A stretch of 64,000 bases of DNA, from the NCBI GenBank assembly GCA_030220185.1, contig JASPKZ010003424.1:1240001-1304000 (forward strand), given 5' to 3'. The DNA comes from Diploptera punctata. Its lineage: Eukaryota; Arthropoda; Insecta; Blattodea; Blaberidae. A program made the position numbers and the translations under genes. This document shows, one piece after another, positions 52,480-61,237 of this stretch (the stretch's first letter is position 1; each line of letters begins with the position of its first letter). The notes under the pieces were generated by a model. That model did no database searches, had not been told where the DNA came from, and saw only the letters and a program-made list of their open reading frames with translations.

Positions 52480-52930
52480 TCATCATAATACATTCACGAA
52501 TTTAGGCCATTTGTTGACCTGTTTCGGCCTCAAGAGAAACACCATCCAGAAGTCTTTTGAGTGGACGTCCTGGTCTTCTTCTTCCTGCAGGTTGATATCT
52601 TAACATTAGTTTGGGTATTCTGTGATCTTCCATTCGATGAACATGTTGTATCCATCTTGACTTATAATCAGAAATTTTGTTTCTTAAAGATTCCATGTGT
52701 AATTCTTCTAAGATGTCTTCATTTTTTTTGTGATCTAGTAGTGTGTATCCTGCAGTCCTCCGAAGATATCTCATTTCAGCAGATCTAAGTCTCTGTATAT
52801 CCTTCTGTTTCAACGTCAATACTTCGATACAATACAAAAGAGTTGGAAAGGAGACAGTGTTGTATACACTTGCAGTATTGAATGCTTTTGGACTAACTGT
52901 GGCTTGAAGATAGAATTTATTAACCCTAAA
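52480..52930 (-). mobile_element. RTE-like non-LTR C-terminal fragment
   Basis: The minus strand encodes from 52837 CIEVLTLKQKDIQRLRSAEM, RYLRRTAGYTLLDHKKNEDI, KSRWIQHVHRMEDHRIPKLM, LRYQPAGRRRPGRPLKRLLD, GVSLEAETGQQMA. Upstream of that, to about 52930, the preceding segment (TVSFPTLLYCIEV) continues. It closely resembles 19633-19947 but is 180 bp longer. The 3' end has (ATC)n at 52471-52486. Confidence 0.8.
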
Positions 52931-53078
52931 ATTCTTAAAAATTTAGATTTTTTGCATTTACATCCTTTTCTTCTTTGCATGATCCATAATGTTCATTTCT
53001 CAATTTTTAGATATATTTATGTTCATTTATAATTTTTTTCTTCTATTTTTCATATATTTTTGTAACCTCTCTCTCTCC

Positions 53079-53383
53079 GGGGGCACGCCATAGCGTAGTG
53101 GTTAAGGCACTGAGCTACAAGCCGGAGGGTCGAGGGTTCAAGTCACGTTGGGGTCAGGATTTTTAAACTGACCCAAACCTTCTGGCGGCACTAGGGCCCT
53201 GGGGTCGACTCAGCCTCTAACGGAAATGAGTACCAGACGCTTGTTCTGGAGTAAAGGCGGCCGTCATGCAGGGCTGACAACCCAGCTGACATAAAGTGCC
53301 GATTGTCTAAAAAAAGTGGGAGCCTTAACCTCCTACTACCCTAAGGGCCTCCGGGCCTGTTGTGGAATCACTTTACTTTACTT
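53079..53383 (+). mobile_element. SINE-B, complete with 16-bp target duplication
   Basis: 305 bp flanked by TAACCTCTCTCTCTCC at 53063-53078 and 53384-53399. Begins GGGGGCACGCCATAGCGTAG, has GGGTTCAAGTCACGTTGGGG and ends ATCACTTTACTTTACTT. It is inserted at the 3' edge of a minus-oriented SINE-C. Confidence 0.92.
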
Positions 53384-53399
53384 TAACCTCTCTCTCTCC

Positions 53400-53735
53400 A
53401 AGCACGACAGGCCTAGAAGGCCCTTGGCCTACCAGCCAGCTGCTGGCCTCACAAACACATGTGTTAATCACAGAGGTAGACGATCATCTAGCCAATCTAG
53501 GGGTGACATGTGGCCAGCATGTTGGGTCCCTCGCCATTATAGCTGGTTTTCTCAACCTGGAGTTGCTATTTATAGTAGCTACCCTAATCGTTCATGATGC
53601 TGAGTGGGCACCGGTTCCATACTGTCCGAAATTCCATGAGAAAATTTCTTCTCCCATGAGGACTCGAACCAATGGAAGTCCTGTAGCTCTGTGCCAAGGC
53701 TTCTTGCCTTAACCACTCGGCTACGGCAAGAAGTA
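53400..53735 (-). mobile_element. SINE-C, near-complete
   Basis: Reverse complement: TTGCCGTAGCCGAGTGGTTA, AGGCAAGAAGCCTTGGCACA, GGTTCGAGTCCTC, GGACAGTATGGAACCGGTGC, ending GGCCTTCTAGGCCTGTCGTG. Its 3' end lies at the SINE-B insertion point. Confidence 0.85.
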
Positions 53736-53974
53736 TACATATCTCTTAGGTTGCTAATAACGTTCTACAACAATTTCTATTTTTTTTTGGTGTTATATTT
53801 GTGTAATTGAGAGAGGTCAATTATACAAGGAAATATTGGAAAAATGCTAGTTCAGGATACGGATATATGGAGAGCTTTTGTTCTTACAGCCATGAGTTTC
53901 CAAGTTCAATATTAACAGTGACTTGGTTAGTTAGTTATAATAGCTGTAATTAAATAGATTAATAATGGAGTTGA
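53736..53974. other. aPKC intron, nothing recognised
   Basis: No coding or repeat signature named. Confidence 0.35.
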
Positions 53975-54690
53975 AATTTAACACCTCATCTCAATTGTAG
54001 ATTTCTTGTGAACATGTTTCTATACCTCTACATATTAAACTTTTAATAATTGTATAACAGTACCTGAAATCTCAGTCGTCCTCAATAATTTGCAGTGTTG
54101 TTTTATAGGAGGCCTTTCGATAACTTGTGTATCATCTTCTGCTTTCATTTTGGTACTGACTGTTGTTGGTACTTATTTTGTACAGAGGGTTTATGCTGGA
54201 TATGTACTCATCCAGCAGGTGTTTATTTGTGGTTTTCTTGATGATTTCTAATTCTTCGATAATGAAAAATAAAAAAAAATTATCAAGGAAACCACAAATA
54301 AACACCTGCTGAACGAGAACATACCCAGCAATATAAACCCTCTGTACAAAATAATTACCAACAATAGTAAGTACCAAAATGAAAGCAGAAGATGATACAT
54401 AAATTATCGAAAAGCCTCCTATAAAATAACACTGCAAATTATTGAGGGCGACTGAGATATCAAGTACTATTATACAATTATTAAAACTTTAACACAGTAA
54501 CCTCAACAGAGTTTCATAATGTATTTTAAAAACCTCTACGTATTATTATCTTCAGTTCCATCTAAGTTAGATTGAACTGAAGATAATACACAGAAGTATT
54601 GAAACAAGTCTTCGAGAAATCTACAATTATGAATTCTAACTAACTCAATTATTACTTAAAGTATACCTCATAGTGTCACTTCCTTTCATT
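53975..54690. mobile_element. PLE with two nested palindromes and a well-formed hammerhead motif
   Basis: The outer left arm is about 53975-54050 (TTTAACACCTCATCTCAATT, GTAGATTTCTTGTGAACATG). The outer right part is 54540-54690, ending ATACCTCATAGTGTCACTTC, CTTTCATT. In between, 54040-54490 is an independent palindrome with arms of about 215 bp (AACACCTGCTG..CAGCAGGTGTT; CCAACAATAGTAAGTACCAA). Both strands there can encode TTNKHLL, INPLYKI, NESRR, possibly PLE C-terminal sequence. The hammerhead core is at 54577-54610. Confidence 0.7.
54572..54615 (+). ncRNA. Hammerhead-ribozyme-like motif of PLE, best-formed copy
   Basis: Core 54577-54610: CTGAAGA, one T, stem II AATAC/GTATT around ACAGAA, GAAAC, AA, GTC. 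Stem I: TTGAA (54572-54576) pairs with TTCGA (54611-54615) through five pairs including one G-T. TAGA (54568-54571) can then pair with TCTA (54620-54623) across an internal loop. All hammerhead elements are present in a type I arrangement with a minimal stem III. Predicted cleavage would follow the C at 54610. Confidence 0.7.
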
Positions 54691-55559
54691 CATTCTTATT
54701 TACATGTATCCAGCCATAGTTGATGACACGAATCCATTGCATGCTTATGCTATAAGTATCAATGGGATTGCATTAGAACATGCAGCTTATGTGGGCATTC
54801 AAGGTGAGTGTCCATGAGGTTAAAAGAAAGAGATATAGGAAAGACAGAAATTAACCCTTTGGCCTCAAATACTCTGATATCATCAGGATCAAAGAAAACA
54901 AGAAATCAGGCAAGAGGGACTTGGATAGGAAAGTAAAAGTGGGGATCTGATACTGGAAAAGGAAGAAATACCAGATCAGTCTATAACCCACAAGCTGAAC
55001 AGTGGTAATTGGTGCCTAGCCCATCCCTTTGGTTCATATTGCATAAACAATATGTTAACAGTTGCACCACAAGAAGATAGGGATTTGACACTGGGTTATT
55101 GTCCAGGTTGGTTCCTGTAAGCTTTCAATCTAAAACAATAACCCTTTGCTGCCATGTCACTTCCTTTAAAAATTAATGAGAATTAAATAGATACACTATA
55201 TTATGTGTAATATTTAGATTCAATAGTGCCATTGAGATTTTTCTAGACTTCTTCAATCATCGAGGCTAATGCCAGATTGAGATTTCATTACCAGCATCCA
55301 TTTCATCATAATTTCCATTCCATAGTAACATTAAAAAGAAAGATATTTTAGATAAATGACTGAACAAAAACAAGACAGACAAAGAAAATATAATGGAATA
55401 TAAGATCTTAATCAGATTATGCATTGAACAAGTGTTTTTCACATATAATGGAGAATACTGCAAACACAATTCAGATCTTTCTATGGCCAATCTATATATA
55501 TATATATATATATGGAAAATTTCAAACAAAAGATAATTAGTGGATACCCTTTAATTTTT
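54691..55559. other. aPKC intron, nothing firm; short (TA)n at 55495
   Basis: No gene. 55495-55513 is a TA microsatellite. Weak PLE-like coding from about 55440 (ANHINY, VFHI) was not convincing. Confidence 0.35.
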
Positions 55560-56021
55560 AAATTCTGGTGTAGATATGCTTTTGATATACTTGCTATTGT
55601 GAATCACAAACATATAGATGATGCTTTAAAATCATTGACTATTCAGAGTCAAACTATAAAGTTTACAATGGAAACTGAAATCAACAGATAAATCCATTTT
55701 TAGATCTAAATTTAACAAGAAATGCAGAGAATAATAAAACAGAAAGAAGACACATAGATAATTATATTAATGCTTCTGGAATTAATCACATTGCTCACAT
55801 AGAAGTAATTTTCAATAATTTGACACGTAGATTAGTGTAAACATACCCATGAACAGAGAGAATTACGATAAAGAAAAATAATACGTAATTAATGGAGGAA
55901 TTGAGAATGGTTTCAAGAAAGCATGATACACAGGTAATTAATAAGTTCAAAAGACAGAAATTAATTGGTGAAAGTATACTTCAAAAAGAAAAAGAAGAAA
56001 ATATAAAATTCAAGAAGTTTA
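55560..56021 (+). mobile_element. Penelope-like element, RT fragment, decayed
   Basis: With frame changes: DILAIVNHKHIDDALKSLTI, QSQTIKFTMETEIN, INASGINHIAHIEVIFNNLT and KFKRQKLIGESILQKEKEEN. This is the region after the RT catalytic motif (DDIL..) through the thumb, parallel to 30140-30600. It stops at the target site of the 47-bp PLE insertion. Confidence 0.75.
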
Positions 56022-56068
56022 AGAATTAAATTAAACCTCATAGTGTTCTTTCCCTATGAAAGTTAAAT
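56022..56068 (+). mobile_element. 47-bp PLE 3'-end insertion with 14-bp target duplication
   Basis: Flanked by ATTCAAGAAGTTTA at 56008-56021 and 56069-56082. Inserted bases: AGAATTAAATTAAACCTCAT, then AGTGTTCTTTCCC and TATGAAAGTTAAAT. This is the shortest PLE insertion seen here and contains only the ACCTCAT end, without hammerhead or GAGGTRAG. It equals the end of the 29588-29960 subfamily. Confidence 0.9.
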
Positions 56069-56082
56069 ATTCAAGAAGTTTA

Positions 56083-56689
56083 CTTAATCAACCCACAAAT
56101 TTCAAAGCGAACAAGCACAGTTATCTTACTGCACAAGAATGGAACACAAGGCAACATTAACAATTACATTTGGACCCTCCACCACCTCTTGGGATATCTC
56201 GGACTAATACCCATATTCCTAAGTCAACTGTTGAGTCTTCCTTATCTGCTGGACCACTTCAAAGTTCTGGACTCAAGAGCAACATCAGGGGAGAAGGATG
56301 CTGCTCTGAAAATTCGGGTAGAATGATTGAGCTAGTTAGTATGCCAGGACACTCACCCCTGACGATCCCACAGTTGGTCCATGAGCCCCTCAGGCTTAGC
56401 CAGGAGGACTGCTTTGCTTGCAAGCATTGCAGATCCACCAACCTTTTGCCTGGTTTTCCGGCCAGGGACATGTCCTGCTACTGCTTGTGAGACTGGCGAG
56501 GGCTTGCCACATCATACAAGCTCTGCAGGTGAGACTTTAGTGCATCAGGCACTTATCCCCTGGTGACCCCATAGATGGTGCACATGCCTATAGGCAGAAC
56601 CAGAAGTCAATACAGTCACCCACAAAACTGCACTGATCCTGGCCGTTTTCTGATCTGCTGGCCAGGGATGTGAGTTCAGCACATGACCC
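56083..56689. other. aPKC intron; unrecognised GC-richer block
   Basis: 56170-56680 is less AT-rich and has two loosely repeated segments (GCCAGGGACATGTCC near 56461 and GCCAGGGATGTGAG near 56661). It may be part of the RTE-like element that follows, but I cannot assign a domain. Confidence 0.3.
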
Positions 56690-57790
56690 AAGTCCCCAAT
56701 CAGCCTTTCATCCAATTTATACAAAGAATTTATGAAGATTATAACCAGAAGACTCATGAATTGCTAGACACAAACCAGCCAGTGGAACAAGTAGGATTTA
56801 GATCAGATTATAGCTCTATTGACCACCTCCAAAAAACAACTTATAGAAAAGATGCAGAAGTTCAACCAAAAAATATTCATCACCTTTATAGACTACTATA
56901 ATGCATTGAACTCCATGGAGTATGAATATATATTACAAGCTTATATTATTTTTAGTCTGATAATCTTACCTCAATATTAATGTTGATTTGTTCTTGAACA
57001 TGTTTCAAAACAATTCTGTTTTATCGTCAAGTCTGGACAAGCTAACGATAAAACAGAATTGTTTTGAAACATGTTCAAGAACAAATCAACATTAATATTG
57101 AAGTAAGATGATCAGACTAAAAATAATATAATTAAAATAACCTCAAAATATCACTTCCTAAAATTAAATATTATATATTACAAGCGCTATTACAACAGGG
57201 AGCTTCAAACAAATACATCCGAATCTTGGGGAAAATGTACAAAAACAGCAAACCAAAAGTAAGGATAGAAAAAAGAGAGTGAAGAATTTTAGATGGAAAG
57301 GGGAGTAAAACAAGCAGACCTCCTATTACTTAAACCATCCCAGCCTATAAGAGCACCAGTTTAGGAAAATAGAATGGAAGATAGAATGTGGCATCAGTAT
57401 AGACAGCAATAGCTCACACAAGTCAGGTTTGCTGATGACATTGTAGTAGTAGCAGCAAAATCCCCACGAATATTGTGAAAAATGGTATGAGATATAGACA
57501 TGGTCAACAAAGAGGCAGGTCTAACAATGAACGCCACAAAAACAAAGTGTTGACAAGCACTGAAGAGGATCCAATCCAGCTAAACCAGTTATCCCTTGAG
57601 TAAGTGCAGCAATATGTATATCTACGACAAAATACATGTACAGAGAAAGAAATTAATCAGAGTATTGGCCTGGCGTGTAAGAAATTCTGGTCCTTAAAAT
57701 TTATTATAATGGACAAAAAACAAGAAATAAGCAAGAAATCTGAGATTCTAGAGAAATGTGTCATACCAGCTCTGATGTACAGTCTTTGAA
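56690..57790 (+). mobile_element. RTE-like non-LTR RT, heavily decayed, split by a PLE hairpin
   Basis: Readable pieces: QPVEQVGFRSDYSSIDHLQ (the QAGFR.GYST.DH motif), FIDYYNALNSMEYEYILQA, LLQQGASNKYIRILGKMYKN, SQVC..DD-like (FADDIVVVAAKSP), and CKKFWSLKFIIMDKK, CVIPALMYS. Order and motifs match an RTE-type RT. Stops are frequent. The PLE insertion at 56941-57172 lies inside ILQA. Confidence 0.7.
56941..57172. mobile_element. PLE snapback, 232 bp, with 14-bp target duplication
   Basis: Flanked by TATATATTACAAGC at 56927-56940 and 57173-57186. The arms (AGTCTGATAATCTTACCTCA, ATATTAATGTTGATTTGTTC, AACATGTTTCAAAACAATTC) meet near 57040. The right end extends 39 bp further to AACCTCAAAATATCACTTCC, TAAAATTAAATA; the left is truncated. 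The hammerhead has CTAACGA (one core base changed), T, AAAAC/GTTTT, GAAAC, AT, GTT. Confidence 0.92.
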
Positions 57791-58689
57791 AGAATTGATG
57801 GCACACAGATAATTTTCAAGTCCCTGAACGAAGCCATTATCCATGATCAAAGGTCAGCTACTTGGTTCATAAGTGCACAAATATTTGAGAAACTAAAATC
57901 CATTCTATTTCGTTGTGTGTCCTGCAAGGGAAAATAATTTCATATAAATAAGTACTGCTGTAAAAAAACAAAGCAAAACAAATGAAAGAAAACAAACAAA
58001 AGTAATTGAAATAAGGAGGAAAGAGAGAGAGGGAAAAAAAAAGCATGACAGTGGGATCGATCATGCCACCTCATGCATTGGAAACAAACGTTCCCTCCAC
58101 TAGACCACGACAAGAAATAGTCTGTGTGAAGTGATGCAATATTCCAGGACTTACATGTATCTTGAAATTAGATATTAGCTTGACTAGTTTAAATTAATCA
58201 ATGGGTTTTGCATTAGTTGTGGAAATAAATAATCTTGTTATGTCTTGTGTTTTGTAAACAAACTAATGAGATGTTTCAATCGTTATTCATTTCCTGTTTC
58301 CGTATATATACAAATTTATTTATTTAACAAAGCCTGGTAATTTGTAGGCGTTATGTAAATTAACGACTTATTAAAAAAAAATCTTCCAGAACAGGATCGA
58401 ACCTGGACCCGCATTATCGCAAGAGAGCACCTTATTGACTGCTCCACTGAAGCGAACAATATGAAGAAAGACTTATGCTGTCCGATTTGAACTCAAAAGA
58501 GACAACACACATGGCAACTTACTGGTGTGATTCACTCTTCAAAACTTCTAACTTTCCATCATCAAGAGTTGTGCCATCAGTTCTTTAAAGGCTGTACATC
58601 TGCTAAACATGGTCTGACTGAGAAACAAAAATGGGCACTTCAGATCTCTCAGTTACGGATGGAAAGAAAATACCTTCATGTATTGCTAA
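57791..58689. other. aPKC intron; two tRNA-like remnants
   Basis: 58046-58115 (GTGGGATCGATCATGCCACC) and 58380-58460 (CAGGATCGAACCTGGACCC) read on the minus strand as tRNA-like box-B regions of SINE heads. They have no recognised bodies. Otherwise nothing. Confidence 0.4.
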
Positions 58690-59170
58690 GAAATAGAAAC
58701 CGAAACTAAGAGGTATGCAGAAGAACAGGCCTGTGCGATGTGGTCACCAAAGCAGTAATTCAAAAACGGAAATGGCGTTGTTATGTGGCATGGATGGACC
58801 ACTAGCGATGGACATGAGTCATCATGTGGACCCAAGAAGAGGATGGAGGAACGTGGGCAGACAAAAGAACCAGGTGGACTGACCACTTAAAAAAAATATT
58901 TCAGGAGGACAATGTTCAAGAGTGGCAAAGGACAGAGATAGATGGAAGCACTTAGGTTGACCAGGACTCGTAAACAGTGATTAAAAGAGTGAAACAGTGA
59001 ATTATGAAAGTGCAAAAAAGGGAAAGGAAAGAGAAACAAGTAAACCACAAACAAACCAGATAGGAACCCAAAACTTCTTAGGACCTGCTCACCTAAGGAG
59101 TAAAAAAGTCGAGCTAATCCCTGCATAGGCAGGAGGTCATGTCCCTTAGGGATGAAACAGGTTGTTGTTG

Positions 59171-59207
<37 letters not shown>

Positions 59208-59245
59208 CATCATCATCATCACTACCACCATCATCATCATTATAT
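58690..59245 (+). mobile_element. RTE-like non-LTR 3' end with (GTT)n/(ATT)n/(CAT)n
   Basis: With frame changes: DVVTKAVIQKRKWRCYVAWM, GGTWADKRTRWTDHLKKIF, NVQEWQRTEIDG, reminiscent of RTE-like tails (W.GH...M, RW.D, W). A 3' UTR follows, ending GCATAGGCAGGAGGTCATGT, CCCTTAGGGATGAAACAGG and a compound triplet repeat at 59161-59240. Confidence 0.55.
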
Positions 59246-59430
59246 TTGAAGAGAAAAATTATACTTTCAGACTGGGTTTGAACCCAGGATCTTTTGCACT
59301 CTAGGCAAATGCTCTACCAACTGAGCTATCTGAGAAACTCCAATCTAAACACAATTTTTTTTCTTATATACACTGTTAATTCCGTCCACCAAATGCTATG
59401 AAGCCTTTGCTTCATCAATCATTAAACATA
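59240..59430 (-). mobile_element. SINE-D, minus copy (one tRNA-like unit)
   Basis: TATATTTGAAGAGAAAAATT starts it. The reverse complement contains AGCTCAGTTGGTAGAGCATT, TGCCTAGAGTGCAAAAGATC, TGGGTTCAAACCCAGTC. The upstream SINE-D spacer follows to about 59430. It lies next to the triplet repeats of the preceding element. Confidence 0.7.
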
Positions 59431-59774
59431 TGTCTAACAGAAACTATGATATGAGGTAAGAATAGTACAGACAATGATTTTTATTATATCCTGATTTTAA
59501 TTGAGAAACTAAATGTATAAAATATTTTAATGATTATTTAATTTTATCATTATCAGCAACCCAAAAATTTAACTTCCTGAAAAATATGAGTTTTTGCAGC
59601 ACAATAGGCAAAGTCTGTATTTTTTGTCCAATGGAAAGCAAGGAGCTGTAAATAAATATGCTACCTGCATTGAGCAGAATCCTATTGTTATATTATGACA
59701 TATCTGACTAATATTTCAGCCCCCTCCATCTAAAGATCTTGATGATGCTGCTCTCCCTAAGTCATGACCTGTTG
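59431..59774. other. aPKC intron, nothing recognised
   Basis: ATATGAGGTAAGAATAG at 59450 is PLE-like, but the surrounding sequence is too short to assign. Otherwise nothing. Confidence 0.35.
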
Positions 59775-59790
59775 AACAATGTTAGACTTT

Positions 59791-60012
59791 AAGTTTTTTT
59801 GAGTCTGTAATCATTTTACCTCAATTTAATGTTGATTTGTTCTCGAACATATTTCAATATAATCTTCTATATCATCTTCAGCTTGGCCAGATAATATAGA
59901 AGATTATATTGAAATATGTTCGAGAACAAATCAACATTAAATTGAGGTAAGATGATTACAGACTCAAAAAAACTTGATTAAAAGAACCTCAAAATATTAC
60001 TTCCTAAAATAA
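59791..60012. mobile_element. PLE snapback, about 222 bp, with hammerhead motif
   Basis: Imperfect flanking duplication: ACAATGTTAGACTTT before and CCAATGTTTAACTTT after. The arms (AAGTTTTTTTGAGTCTGTAA, TCATTTTACCTCAATTTAAT, GTTGATTTGTTCTCGAACAT) meet near 59885. The right end is AACCTCAAAATATTACTTCC, TAAAATAAA. Same TTGAGGT subfamily as 56941-57172. Confidence 0.85.
59846..59881 (-). ncRNA. Hammerhead-ribozyme-like motif of PLE
   Basis: On the minus strand: CTGAAGA, one T, stem II GATATA/TATATT around GAAGAT, GAAAT, AT, GTT. The core boxes are conserved; stem III is minimal. Confidence 0.5.
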
Positions 60013-60034
60013 ACCAATGTTTAACTTTATTAAT

Positions 60035-60290
60035 AAATAGAGTAAGATTTAACACTTACCTCATAATTTTAGATTTCTCAAAGACTATTTTGATACTCCT
60101 CTGTATAATTTTCCATTCTATTTAACTGCTGAATTGGTGGTTGGTTCAAGAGTTAGATAGAACTGAAAATGATACAAAGAACATTGAAACTGGTCTTCAA
60201 GAAATCTACAATTATGAGGTGAGGTGTTAAACCTAACTCTGTTTATTAATTAAAATATATTTCATAATGCCACTTCCTTTAAATATTAAT
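60035..60290. mobile_element. PLE snapback, about 255 bp
   Basis: Arms AATAAATAGAGTAAGATTTA, ACACTTACCTCATAATTTTA, GATTTCTCAAAGAC and complements. The right end is ATATTTCATAATGCCACTTC, CTTTAAAT. Same subfamily as the outer part of 53975-54690. The hammerhead region at 60146-60180 is degraded (CTGAAAA). Confidence 0.78.
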
Positions 60291-60292
60291 AA

Positions 60293-60806
60293 TAATTATA
60301 TTTGAAGAGGAAAAATATAAGCTCAGTCTGGGGTTTGAACCCAGGATCTTTGGGTTTCTATACCAATGTTCTACCAACTAAGCTACCTGAGCACTCCAAT
60401 TGGTATAGAAAGCCAAAGCTCCTGGTTCAAACCCCATCTGAATATATTTTTACTCTTCAAATATGATTTATCCTTCAGTGAGAAGTATTAAATTAATAAT
60501 AAAAACATCGAAAGAAACCCTACTGGCTTTATAAAGTAATGTTTAAATTCCCAATAAGTCTTCTTAAAGAAAGCAGCAGTCATTTGCGTGATCGAGCAAC
60601 TGTTCGTAGCATTTGGCTCTTGGGAATTAACACTATATAAGAGAAAAATTTGTGCATAGATTGGAGTGCTAAGGTAGGTCAGTTGGTAGAGCATTGTCAT
60701 AGATAGCCGAAGTTCCTGGATTCAAACCCCAGTCTGATCATATACTTTTCTCTTCAAATATAATTTGTCCTTCAGTGAGAAGTATTAAATAAATAATGGA
60801 AACATT
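60293..60806. mobile_element. SINE-D composite (two tRNA-like units, inverted 5' end)
   Basis: Opens TATATTTGAAGAGGAAAAAT and then a tRNA-like unit in minus orientation (CTCAGTCTGGGGTTTGAACC to GAGCACTCC). A plus-oriented half unit follows (GGTTCAAACCCCATCTG), then the spacer, a second plus unit at about 60668-60740 (GTCAGTTGGTAGAGCATTGT, GGATTCAAACCCCAGTCTG) and the 3' end to AATGGAAACATT. More diverged than 24536-25037 but with the same design. Confidence 0.7.
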
Positions 60807-61038
60807 CGTAAATTAATGAGTCATTTTTTACATCTTACCTCATATTTTATGTTTCTTTAAACACGGGAACTAGTTTTCAAGAGAAAACATCTCTCTCATT
60901 TTCAACCGATATTATGACTCATATTTGTCATAATGTCGCTTGAAAATGAGAGAGATGTTTACTCTTGAAAAGTAGTTCCTGTGTTTAAAGAAACATAAAA
61001 TATGAGGTAAGATGTAAAAAAAGACTCATTAATTTATG
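60807..61038. mobile_element. PLE hairpin, 232 bp, both ends truncated, 12-bp target duplication
   Basis: Flanked by AATGGAAACATT at 60795-60806 and 61039-61050. A nearly perfect palindrome (CGTAAATTAATGAGTCATTT, CATCTTACCTCATATTTTAT, GTTTCTTTAAACACGGGAAC and complements) around about 60930. Unlike the others it lacks the ACCTCATAATG end on both sides. It sits at the 3' end of the SINE-D. Confidence 0.88.
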
Positions 61039-61173
61039 AATGGAAACATTAATGATAATTTTAAAATCATTAGGAAGTTACATTATGAGGTTTAATTTAA
61101 TATTTTTGAGTTTGTATTTTTTAACATTCTTACCTCATATATTTATTTTGCTCCATCTTCAGTTTGTGGCAAG

Positions 61174-61207
61174 CTGAAGATGGAGCAATAGCTTTGAAAC
61201 AATTGTC
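61174..61207 (+). ncRNA. Hammerhead-ribozyme-like motif of PLE
   Basis: CTGAAGA, one T, stem II GGAGC/GCTTT around AATA, GAAAC, loop AATT, GTC. Stem III (AC/GT) with a four-base loop and all core boxes are intact. Stem I is short in this copy (one clear pair). Confidence 0.6.
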
Positions 61208-61237
61208 CAACAAAATAAACATATGAGGTAAGAATGT

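Noticed and set aside
56170..56757. Overlapping open frames on both strands
   Set aside because: No family motif; the block probably belongs to a decayed retroelement but cannot be assigned.
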